Assembly (NCBI RefSeq): GCF_030814225.1
Contig: NZ_JAUSUR010000001.1
Location: 1,116,001-1,180,000 of the forward strand
Length of the DNA: 64,000 nt
Direction of reading: 5' to 3'
Source: Breznakia pachnodae
GTDB taxonomy: Bacteria; Bacillota_I; Bacilli_A; Erysipelotrichales; Erysipelotrichaceae
The translations under genes and the position numbers were made by a program. The number at the start of each line of letters is the position of its first letter. Position 1 is the first letter of the stretch. This document shows positions 54,951 to 62,163 of the stretch, one piece after another. Under the pieces are notes generated by a model. It was not told the DNA's origin. It did not search any database and saw only the letters and a program-made list of their open reading frames with translations.

Positions 54951-56348
54951 TTATTCTTCTATTACTTCTTGATTTTCATCAAATCCCAGAATAAAAGTTA
55001 GAATAAAAGCAACAATAATTGCTATTGCACAACCTATACATGCATAAATAAAGTTATTTGATTCTTCACCTAAGAAACCTGCAAGAACAAATATATTTGA
55101 CCCCATTAATGCATACATTTTACAACCTAGGAATCCCATTACTGTTGCACCAGTAAAGGCTCCAATTGATTGCGCTACAAATATTTTTTTATAAGGTAGA
55201 TAGATTCCGAACAATGTTGGTTCAACAATACCTCCTACTGCCTGCATGATAGTTGCAGTAATTCCTAAACTCCTGTTCTCTGCTTTTTTTGCTTTTATGA
55301 TAAATGCTAAGTTTGATCCTAATACCGAAAGGATTGCAGCTGCTGCAGCTACGAAGATCACATTATCATAACCCATACTTGTCATCGTAACAATTGCCGC
55401 AAGATTTACTGCATGATGCATACCAGTAAGAATAAGTGGCAAGTATAAAGCAGCGATTAGCCCAATACCTAATGGCCCTAGAACACTGTGAATTGCTAAG
55501 AATGCACTTGTAATATAGGTACTTAGAATACTTCCTAAAGGTCCAAGAACACATAATGCAATTGGTAACATAATTACTACTGTTAATACATCTACTAAAA
55601 TCATTTTCAGCATTTCTGGCATGATATGATCAATAAATCTTCTAACATATGACATTACCCATACAATTAATACGATTGGTAATACACTTGATGAATAATT
55701 TACTAATGTTACTGGCAAACCTAGAAAATCTAAACTTCCACCTTCTAATACGATACTCATTAGTGATGGATGAACTAGAATAGCACCTAGCAACATCCCA
55801 ATAAAGACACTTGTCTTAAAATGTTTTGCAGAAGTATATCCTAAATATATTGGCAAGAAATAAAATCCTGCATCACCTGCAAAAGATAAAATTGTATAAA
55901 TTCCTGAATCTGCGGCGATTAATCCAAGCATGATAGGACCAACGATTACAGCAATTAACTTCAGCATCCCTGCACATATAATTACTGGCAATGCTGGTGT
56001 AATACATGCTGTAAAATTTGTAAGAATCTTTGAGAATACATTTTTTATTGTTAACTTTTCTTTTTCTGGTTCTTTCCCAACATTTTTAGCTTTTCCATCA
56101 ATTTGCGGAGCAATTACATTCAGCACTTTCTTTACGTCCGGACCAATAATAATTTGAAATTGTCCACTTGAAAATTGACAGCCCATAACTCCAGAAAGAG
56201 CTTTAATTTTGTTTTGATCAACTAAACTTTGATCTTTTAGATTAAATCTTAATCTTGTGACACAGTTTGTCAGTGAACTAACATTGTCTTTTCCACCAAC
56301 TAATTCTAATATTTGTGTACCTAATACTTCATATTTATTATTAGACAT
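54951..56348 (-). CDS. PTS beta-glucoside-family EIIBC permease without EIIA
   Basis: A 465-residue protein: EIIB about 1-85 with phospho-Cys29 in LTNCVTRLRF, then EIIC (about 105-455) with ten or so helices, including GMLKLIAVIVGPIMLG, YLPLILTGMHHAVNLA and GGIVEPTLFGIYLPYKK. No EIIA domain is fused, so it must use an EIIA from elsewhere, such as the glucose-type EIIA at 59226-59711. Preceded by a RAT/terminator element and the LicT antiterminator. Substrate probably an acylated or acetylated disaccharide, from the downstream genes. Confidence 0.92.
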   Translation of the reverse strand: MSNNKYEVLGTQILELVGGKDNVSSLTNCVTRLRFNLKDQSLVDQNKIKALSGVMGCQFSSGQFQIIIGPDVKKVLNVIAPQIDGKAKNVGKEPEKEKLTIKNVFSKILTNFTACITPALPVIICAGMLKLIAVIVGPIMLGLIAADSGIYTILSFAGDAGFYFLPIYLGYTSAKHFKTSVFIGMLLGAILVHPSLMSIVLEGGSLDFLGLPVTLVNYSSSVLPIVLIVWVMSYVRRFIDHIMPEMLKMILVDVLTVVIMLPIALCVLGPLGSILSTYITSAFLAIHSVLGPLGIGLIAALYLPLILTGMHHAVNLAAIVTMTSMGYDNVIFVAAAAAILSVLGSNLAFIIKAKKAENRSLGITATIMQAVGGIVEPTLFGIYLPYKKIFVAQSIGAFTGATVMGFLGCKMYALMGSNIFVLAGFLGEESNNFIYACIGCAIAIIVAFILTFILGFDENQEVIEE

Positions 56349-56427
56349 TGTCTAACCTCCTAATTTACTTTTAAATTTATTTCCATCTATATGCAAACAA
56401 TGTAAGCGTGCTTCTACACTGATTTTG

Positions 56428-56505
56428 CCAAAATAAAACCCACATATAAAAAACAACAAGTGCTTTTTATGTGTGGGGGTTATGCTCGTTATCGATGACA
56501 ATCCT
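56428..56505 (-). promoter_or_regulatory. RAT antiterminator plus terminator before the EIIBC gene
   Basis: On the minus strand GGATTGTCATCGATAACG and GAGCATAACCC (about 56477-56504) resemble the LicT/BglG RNA target. Next comes a stem of CCCACACATAAAAAG with TTTTTATATGTGGG (56439-56477) and TTTTATTTT. The RAT starts inside the licT reading frame and its stop codon lies in the RAT. The PTS gene is expected to be read only when phospho-controlled LicT binds. Confidence 0.7.
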
Positions 56506-57325
56506 CTCGAACACACAGTCTATTAATATGTAAAATCATATACAACAATTCTTCATCACTTATATCCCACATAAAATTATTATGTAAATAATCCTTAATG
56601 TGTTTTGCACATAAGTATGCATTACTAAACTCACTCTTCATCGTATCAAACAATACTTTGTTATCACTTGAGATACTAGTTTCACTATCTCTTCGCTTTA
56701 ATAAATACTGGATATGGCTTACAAATCTTGAATAATTCAATCCATCCTTACTTATCACGATAGAGAAATCTTCCTCGATAATTTTGGTAATTGAATCAAT
56801 GATTTCTCTTTCATCAATATTACCAGTTATTACTTGCTGAGTCTTTTCAGCGTTTATAAAATGCATTGCAATACTTGCTGCTTCTTCTCTTGGAAGTTCA
56901 ATTTTAAGAATTTTCTTAATTATTACAAGTGATCGATTTCCAATTTCCATTTCTTTAGGATAAAGATGCTTTATCTCATGAATTAAAGGCATTTTAAATT
57001 TTATACCTTCTTCTGTTCGCTGAATTGCGAAATTGATATGATCAGCAAGAGTAAATACAATATTTGTATTTAACTCCTTTTCAATTGTATTGGCAGCTAC
57101 CTCAACTATCTCATAAGAGGCATTTATTATTTCTTCAGATAATTCATTAATTAAATTAATATACATACTATTAATTCCATAAAAAGTTCGATCAATCTTT
57201 GATAAATTATCTAGTTCATATGGAATTTGAGGAAATCCAATTCCTCTGCCATAGGCAATTAATTCATTGTTATTTCTATCCAAACATATTGCAAAGTTAT
57301 TATTAATTTTCTTAATAACTTTCAT
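56489..57325 (-). CDS. LicT/BglG-family transcriptional antiterminator
   Basis: A 278-residue RNA-binding regulator. N-terminal CAT domain about 1-55 (VIKKINNNFAICLDRNNNEL), PRD1 about 65-170 with His in ADHINFAI and IHEIKHLYPKE, PRD2 about 175-278 with FVSHIQYLLKR and CAKHIKDYL. It binds RAT RNA to stop formation of a terminator and is controlled by PTS phosphorylation. RAT/terminator elements exist both before this gene and after it, so it controls itself and the EIIBC operon. Confidence 0.92.
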   Translation of the reverse strand: MKVIKKINNNFAICLDRNNNELIAYGRGIGFPQIPYELDNLSKIDRTFYGINSMYINLINELSEEIINASYEIVEVAANTIEKELNTNIVFTLADHINFAIQRTEEGIKFKMPLIHEIKHLYPKEMEIGNRSLVIIKKILKIELPREEAASIAMHFINAEKTQQVITGNIDEREIIDSITKIIEEDFSIVISKDGLNYSRFVSHIQYLLKRRDSETSISSDNKVLFDTMKSEFSNAYLCAKHIKDYLHNNFMWDISDEELLYMILHINRLCVREDCHR

Positions 57326-57460
57326 GCTATGACCTCCTTATCACTTGAAATTTACCAGTTTGAGCATTCGTTATATAGATAACTCTATCACTCAGATATC
57401 TATATCAATAATGTCCTATCTTAATTATAAACCTTTATAATCAAGATAACAGTCCTAACG

Positions 57461-57546
57461 TAAAAAAACTCTTCAGAACACATAACCACAAAAAATAAAC
57501 ATAGTGTATCTTTTTTGATGTTATGCCTCCCGAAGAGTGACAACCT
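57461..57546 (-). promoter_or_regulatory. RAT antiterminator plus terminator before licT
   Basis: On the minus strand GGTTGTCACTCTTCGGGAGG, then CATAAC (57521-57546), fits the RAT consensus and overlaps the 5' arm of a terminator that closes with GTTATG and GAAGAGT followed by TTTTTTT (57463-57486). Binding of LicT should keep the two arms apart. Confidence 0.72.
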
Positions 57547-57559
57547 AACTTGTACCTTG

Positions 57560-57588
57560 ATAATAGCATAAGGAAAATTTCTTGTCAA
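57560..57588 (-). promoter_or_regulatory. Promoter of the licT-EIIBC operon
   Basis: TTGACA (57583-57588), 17 bases, TATTAT (57560-57565) on the minus strand, followed within 20 bases by the RAT. The -35 box overlaps the stop codon of the LacI gene. Confidence 0.78.
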
Positions 57589-58601
57589 ATATATTTTTTC
57601 ACGCTATTTCCTGCAAAGATTTCTGGCGTTAATACACGCTTTTCATTACCTTTTATACTTCCATCTATTTCACCAATCAGTAAACTAACTGACTCTTCAG
57701 CCAGCTTATCACTATCTTGAATAATGGAAGATAATGGCATAATCATTGCCTCTAAAATCTCTGAATGGTCATACCCAACAATTGAAATATCCTCAGGTAT
57801 TTCCAGTTGTTGTTCTTTCACTTTTTTGATAAATCCAAGAGCCATCATATCATTGGCAACTGCTACACCAGTAATTTCTTGATTCTCTAATATTTGTGTA
57901 GCTGCATCATATCCACCTTGTACACGGTAGTTACCTGTAGCAACCCAATCCTCATTGATTTTAATCTTATTTTCTTTCATTGCTTTTTGATATCCCAACC
58001 AACGATCATTTGCATTTTCTATTTCACTAGATGCCTTAATAAATCCAATATTTTTATGTCCAGCATCAAGTAACATTTTAGTTGCTAAGTATCCACCTAA
58101 AACATTATCATAGTACACTTGCTTACAAGCTAGTTCAGGTAGATTACGGTCCATTAATACGTATGGGACAGTAAGTTCATTTAACTTTTCAATCGTCTTT
58201 TTCTTGTCACTATAAGATTCATTAGAAAGTGTAATAAGTAACCCATCAACGCCAATATTGATTAATTGATCAATTAACTGAAATTCATTTTCCTGTGAAT
58301 CATCTGAATTTGTAAGTATCAAAAAATATCCTTTTTCTCGTAGCATTAAATCAATATTCTTTGCCAATTGAGCAAAAAAGGAGTTTTCAATATCAGGTAT
58401 TACCAAACCAATCATATTCGTCTTTCTGCTAGCTAAACCTCTCGCTGACATATTTGGACGATAATGATATTTCTTGGCAAGTTCTTTGATTTCATCCTGT
58501 TTCTTTTTTGATATTCTACTTTCTTTATTATTTAAAACTAAAGATACTGTTGTCTCAGAAACACCAGCCATATTTGCAATATCTTTCATCTTTATTTTCA
58601 T
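57585..58601 (-). CDS. LacI-family transcriptional repressor
   Basis: A 338-residue regulator from the ATG at 58601 (MKIKMKDIANMAG), behind AGGTGG. HTH: MKDIANMAGVSETTVSLVLNN; hinge helix NMSARGLA; then a periplasmic-binding-protein-like sensor (IGLVIPDIENSFFAQLAKNID, GVAVANDMMALGF, IVGYDHSEILEAM). Regulates sugar genes, here perhaps the EIIBC operon directly downstream, or the AAAGCGCTTT sites at 49.7 kb; the target is not known. Confidence 0.92.
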   Translation of the reverse strand: MKIKMKDIANMAGVSETTVSLVLNNKESRISKKKQDEIKELAKKYHYRPNMSARGLASRKTNMIGLVIPDIENSFFAQLAKNIDLMLREKGYFLILTNSDDSQENEFQLIDQLINIGVDGLLITLSNESYSDKKKTIEKLNELTVPYVLMDRNLPELACKQVYYDNVLGGYLATKMLLDAGHKNIGFIKASSEIENANDRWLGYQKAMKENKIKINEDWVATGNYRVQGGYDAATQILENQEITGVAVANDMMALGFIKKVKEQQLEIPEDISIVGYDHSEILEAMIMPLSSIIQDSDKLAEESVSLLIGEIDGSIKGNEKRVLTPEIFAGNSVKKYI

Positions 58602-58710
58602 ATATAATCCACCTTGCTTACTGTCTTCATTATTATAGCACAGTATAATATACATCTATAAGTATGTTTGTATAGTTATTCAAAAGTAGTTAATTCTCCT
58701 GTCCCAACAT

Positions 58711-58905
58711 TTATATTATACACTTTACCTGTGCATTTATGTATTGCAAATCATTACCTGATGCTACTGAGTTAATGCTTGAATTTTCTCCATCATAAAT
58801 AGGATTTTCTTTGTCTAAATTTGTTTTATTATTGATTGTTTTATTAGTTGTTGAACATAACATTAATAGCAACATGAAGACTATTCCCAAAGTTATTCTT
58901 TTCAT
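58711..58905 (-). CDS. Small secreted-looking peptide of unknown function
   Basis: A 64-residue peptide from the ATG at 58905, with TAGGGA upstream. It has a signal-like stretch KRITLGIVFMLLLMLCSTTN and a polar remainder rich in Asn and Ser. The MLLLMLC segment is not a good lipobox, since the residue before Cys is Leu. Possibly a processed peptide; no family recognised and no signalling partner is nearby. Confidence 0.5.
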   Translation of the reverse strand: MKRITLGIVFMLLLMLCSTTNKTINNKTNLDKENPIYDGENSSINSVASGNDLQYINAQVKCII

Positions 58906-59075
58906 ACTTAATTCCCTACAACAAAACAATACCATATTCCTTACTACATAAATGTGATTTATTAAATGACTTCACTTTTGTGTTAATATTTTATATTACT
59001 TACTTTATTACTAATGGAACATATTAAGAAATTAATTTATTATATCCTTGAATTTCAATTGCTGTTATAATTTGA

Positions 59076-59176
59076 TAGATACATTTGGCATGGTTACCTC
59101 CATTTCAAATGTATCTTCCCTTCGGGATGTTCAACTTCCCTTTTTGCAATTACAAGGTTTGAACATCCCTTTTTTA
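59076..59176 (+). ncRNA. Candidate small RNA with extended -10 promoter and terminator
   Basis: TGTTATAAT at 59063-59071 is an extended -10 box. About seven bases on, the sequence forms hairpin 1 (GATACATTTG with CAAATGTATC, 59078-59115) and hairpin 2 (GGGATGTTCAA with TTGAACATCCC, 59124-59169), ending in six T. A short TCCCTTCGGGA hairpin would compete with hairpin 2. The result would be a transcript of about 98 bases with no coding frame of note and no gene downstream. No known RNA family recognised. Confidence 0.55.
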
Positions 59177-59177
59177 T

Positions 59178-59209
59178 GCCAAAATAAAAAGACAGCGTTC
59201 ACTGTCTTC
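59178..59209 (-). terminator. Rho-independent terminator of the glucose-type EIIA gene
   Basis: On the minus strand GAAGACAG pairs with CTGTCTT and TTTATTTT follows. Confidence 0.8.
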
Positions 59210-59225
59210 CGTTATAAAATCATTT

Positions 59226-59711
59226 TCAATCTTTTATCGTGGTTATCTCCGCAATGATATCTTCATGGGTGAATGATCCATTTTTATAGCTCAATTTTCG
59301 TTCTTCATTTATTTCCGTAAAGACTACAATCAAACAATTATCTTTTGCATGTTCTTTCAAATAAGCAAGATTGCCTTTCATCAAAGGATCGCCTTGTGAT
59401 ACTTTTTGCCCACTTTCTACAAATACTTCAAACCCTTTGCCATTGAGTTCAACTGTATCTAAACCAAAGTGTAATAAAATAGCCGTCTGATCTTTTAAGC
59501 GTAATCCCATAGCATGTTTCGTAGGGAAAATCATTTCCACTGTTGCATCACAAGGGGCATATACTGTTCCTTCAGTTGGGCGGATCATTACTCCATCCCC
59601 CATCATTTGGCTAGCAAATGCTTTATCATCTGTCTCTGTAATAGAATGTACTTCTCCATCCATTGGACTATAAATATTAATATCTTTTGTCTTTCTCTTA
59701 AATAATGCCAT
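59226..59711 (-). CDS. PTS glucose-type EIIA protein
   Basis: A 161-residue complete EIIA-Glc-type phosphocarrier. Features: YSPMDGEVHSITETDDKAF, KHAMG at His66 and the phospho-site ILLHFGLDTVELNG at His81. It can phosphorylate EIIBC proteins lacking their own EIIA, such as the one at 54951-56348. It follows the old-yellow-enzyme gene by 9 bases, so both are in one transcript. Its N-terminal part serves as comparison for the out-of-frame EIIA at 61669-62163. Confidence 0.93.
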   Translation of the reverse strand: MALFKRKTKDINIYSPMDGEVHSITETDDKAFASQMMGDGVMIRPTEGTVYAPCDATVEMIFPTKHAMGLRLKDQTAILLHFGLDTVELNGKGFEVFVESGQKVSQGDPLMKGNLAYLKEHAKDNCLIVVFTEINEERKLSYKNGSFTHEDIIAEITTIKD

Positions 59712-59720
59712 AAAAATCTC

Positions 59721-61610
59721 CTATATATTTAATGCAATTGCATGCCCTTCAAATGTTGCTTCAAGAATTAGGCGTGGACGAACACAATCACCAATCATTG
59801 TTGTATTCGGTGTGATTCCATAAAATGATTTTGCTAAATCTGATTTCGCTCTAAGCCCGGTACTAATAATAATATAATCAGCAGGTAGTTCTTGAATATT
59901 GCCATCTTTATCTTTTACCACAACTACATCATCTTTGATTTCCAGACATGATGTTTCCAGTAATGCAGTTAGCGTTGTACATTGTTCCATCGTCTGGCGC
60001 AATCCTATTTTGTATAGTTTATTACCTTGTGGTGCTAACTCTACTCCCATCTCCACAATTGTCACATTGTTGTTATGAATAAGAGATTGTTCAAGTGCAA
60101 TTTCTGCACCAACTGTTCCACCACCAATGACAACAACATTCCCTTTGATTTCCTCTTCTTTTTGAATTGCTTGTGTTCCACTCATTACATGAGGTTTATC
60201 AATTCCAGGAATTGGAGGCGTTAATTCATATGCACCAACAGCAATAATAAGAGCATCTGGATGAAGCTCTTTTACCATCTCTGGAGTCACTTCTGTATTC
60301 ATATGAACATCGATATTACTTTTCTTTATTTGAGCCTGTAGGTACTCCAAATACCTTCTCGCATCTTGTTTGAAGTGTTCTTTTTTAACAAACCTTAACT
60401 GTCCGCCAAGTTCATTTTCTTTTTCAAATAATACAACATCATGACCTCGCTGTGATGAAGTTAATGCCGCCTTCATACCTCCAGGTCCTCCACCAATCAC
60501 AACTACTTTCTTCTTTTCTTTTGCAGTCGGTACATCTCTAGGAATAAATGATTCATTCATAAATCTTGGATTTACAGAACATGCCACATTCTTATGATTG
60601 GTTGCAATGTGATAACAGTGCATACAACGTAGACATGGTGCAATATCTTCATCTTTATCTTCCATTGCTTTGTTTGCCCAATTAGGATCTGCAATGAAAG
60701 AACGACCAAAGGCAACTAAATCAACTTTACCTTCTTTGATTAGATCATCTGCTTCTTGAGGTGATAACACTGCACCAACTACTGATACGGGAATTGATAC
60801 TTCCTTCTTTACTTCTTGCGCCCATTTTACATTTGGCATATGCTCAATAAAATTGGTTGTTACACAGTGCACATTACCTTCTAAGTTAATATCCAATCCT
60901 GCAGATACCTGTACCGTATCAATCAGATGTTCTACTTCTTTAATAAACGTTTTCACATCTTCAAATTCAATTGATCCTTCTACCCATTCATATGCACTGA
61001 TACGCATATCAATTGGAAAATTAGGACCTACTTTCTTACGAATCATTTCCAGAATCTGTTTAGGAAAACGCATTCTGTTTTCTAATGAACCACCATACTC
61101 ATCGTCTCTTTTATTAAACAATGGTGATAGGAATTGAGCTGGTAACCAACCATGGCCGAAATGTAAGAAAATCATATCAAATCCTACATCCATTGCATTC
61201 TTGGCAACCTCAGCATACGCTTCACACACTTCCTGAATCATCGCTTCATCCATTGCTTTTATTTCAAATCCATCATCTCTTACTTCATCATTTGGACCCA
61301 TTGCATAATCCAGTACTCTTGCATAACGTCCACTATGAATTAATTCAATCGATGCTTTCGCACCACCTGCATGAATTTTACGAACTCTTTCTACCGTTTT
61401 CTCAACTTCATATTTGGAGAATGCATCGCTCTCTACTCCACTGGCAAAACTAGATTTACCATATTGAACAATCGCATGCCCACCAATGACAATCCCTGCA
61501 CCTCCAATTGCTTTTTCATCATAATCATCACCAGTAGGTGCAGCAACAATCCTATTTTTTGAAATCATTCCATTGATTACTATTGGTTTATATAAATGTT
61601 CAAACTTCAT
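59721..61610 (-). CDS. Old-yellow-enzyme-type NADH:flavin oxidoreductase (FadH/BaiCD-like)
   Basis: A 629-residue multidomain flavoenzyme; start at 61610 behind GAAAGGAG. FMN TIM barrel about 1-345 (FLHFGHGWLPAQFLSPLFN, YGGSLENRMRFP), 4Fe-4S motif near 345 (CLRCMHC plus a Cys 13 residues on), then FAD (VVVIGGGPGGMKAALTS) and NAD (VVVIGGGTVGAEIALE) Rossmann motifs. Relatives reduce 2,4-dienoyl-CoA, enoates or unsaturated bile acid CoAs. Here it sits between PTS genes, which does not fix the substrate. Likely anaerobic, because of the cluster. Confidence 0.9.
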   Translation of the reverse strand: MKFEHLYKPIVINGMISKNRIVAAPTGDDYDEKAIGGAGIVIGGHAIVQYGKSSFASGVESDAFSKYEVEKTVERVRKIHAGGAKASIELIHSGRYARVLDYAMGPNDEVRDDGFEIKAMDEAMIQEVCEAYAEVAKNAMDVGFDMIFLHFGHGWLPAQFLSPLFNKRDDEYGGSLENRMRFPKQILEMIRKKVGPNFPIDMRISAYEWVEGSIEFEDVKTFIKEVEHLIDTVQVSAGLDINLEGNVHCVTTNFIEHMPNVKWAQEVKKEVSIPVSVVGAVLSPQEADDLIKEGKVDLVAFGRSFIADPNWANKAMEDKDEDIAPCLRCMHCYHIATNHKNVACSVNPRFMNESFIPRDVPTAKEKKKVVVIGGGPGGMKAALTSSQRGHDVVLFEKENELGGQLRFVKKEHFKQDARRYLEYLQAQIKKSNIDVHMNTEVTPEMVKELHPDALIIAVGAYELTPPIPGIDKPHVMSGTQAIQKEEEIKGNVVVIGGGTVGAEIALEQSLIHNNNVTIVEMGVELAPQGNKLYKIGLRQTMEQCTTLTALLETSCLEIKDDVVVVKDKDGNIQELPADYIIISTGLRAKSDLAKSFYGITPNTTMIGDCVRPRLILEATFEGHAIALNI

Positions 61611-61620
61611 TTTGACTCCT

Positions 61621-61665
61621 TTCTTGAAAGAAACAATCAAGAGACAAAGCTCAAGATTGTTTCTT
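61621..61665 (-). terminator. Hairpin between EIIA and flavoenzyme genes
   Basis: AAGAAACAATC (61628-61638) pairs with GATTGTTTCTT (61655-61665). The T tract on the minus strand is broken (TTTCTTTC), so read-through is likely. Confidence 0.55.
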
Positions 61666-61668
61666 GTT

Positions 61669-62163
61669 TTATCCGATTCGAATCAAAGGTTCTTTTTTAG
61701 AAAGATAACCAACTTCATCTGTAACATAGACCATTTTTCCTTTGGAACTGGTAATCACCATAATTACAGATGTATCGAATCCTTCTTCCTTTAATTGCTT
61801 ATGATCAAATGTAATTAACGTTTGACCTTTTGTGATATTCTCTTTTTCCTGCACATGCGTTTCAAAATATTTGCCGTCCAAGCACACGGTATCAATTCCA
61901 ATGTGAATTAATATTTCAACTCCATTTTTCGCCGTTATGCCAATCGCATGTTTCGTTTTATACAGAATTGATACTGTCCCATCAATGGGAGCATATACTT
62001 CATCACTTGCAGGAAGAATTGCAATACCTTCACCCATAATTCCATTTGAGAATAATGAGTCATTTACTTCTTTTAATTGAATTACTTCTCCTTTAATTGG
62101 AGAAACAATTATATTTTCTTTTTTATAAGCGCTTGGACTTAAGCTTTTTTTCTTTCGTCTACC
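61669..62163 (-). CDS. Glucose-type EIIA domain in the -1 frame after EIIBC, lacking its own start
   Basis: This frame encodes a complete EIIA: after a linker SLSPSAYKKENI come VSPIKGEVIQLKEVNDSLF, MGEGIAILPASDEV, KHAIG, the phospho-His in ILIHIGIDTVCLDG and KEPLIRIG. The frame opens after TAA at 62164 and has no ATG, GTG or TTG before the ATG at 62037, which falls inside the domain fold. So it cannot be translated whole by normal initiation. A slip of -1 at seven A (62145-62151) joins it to EIIBC, giving 610 residues, a normal EIIBCA length. Alternatives: a base deletion making a pseudogene, or a sequencing error. Confidence 0.8.
   Translation of the reverse strand, partial: GRRKKKSLSPSAYKKENIIVSPIKGEVIQLKEVNDSLFSNGIMGEGIAILPASDEVYAPIDGTVSILYKTKHAIGITAKNGVEILIHIGIDTVCLDGKYFETHVQEKENITKGQTLITFDHKQLKEEGFDTSVIMVITSSKGKMVYVTDEVGYLSKKEPLIRIG

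Larger units (their letters stand above)
58936..59225. other. Gene-free stretch with a candidate small RNA and terminator
   Basis: This 290-base gap separates the small peptide gene and the EIIA gene. It holds the candidate RNA at 59076-59176 and the EIIA terminator at 59178-59209. On the minus strand it also contains GGAGG followed by a tiny reading frame MPNVSIKL, whose status is unknown. The part from 58936 to 59060 shows nothing distinct. Confidence 0.6.

Noticed and set aside
58711..58905. AgrD-like or lipoprotein peptide
   Set aside because: The Cys is not in a proper lipobox and no AgrB, sensor kinase or peptide exporter is nearby.
59721..61610. Calling the flavoenzyme a bile-acid BaiCD/BaiH enzyme
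   Set aside because: The fold and motifs fit, but no other bai genes are present and the neighbours are PTS genes; the broader family name is safer.
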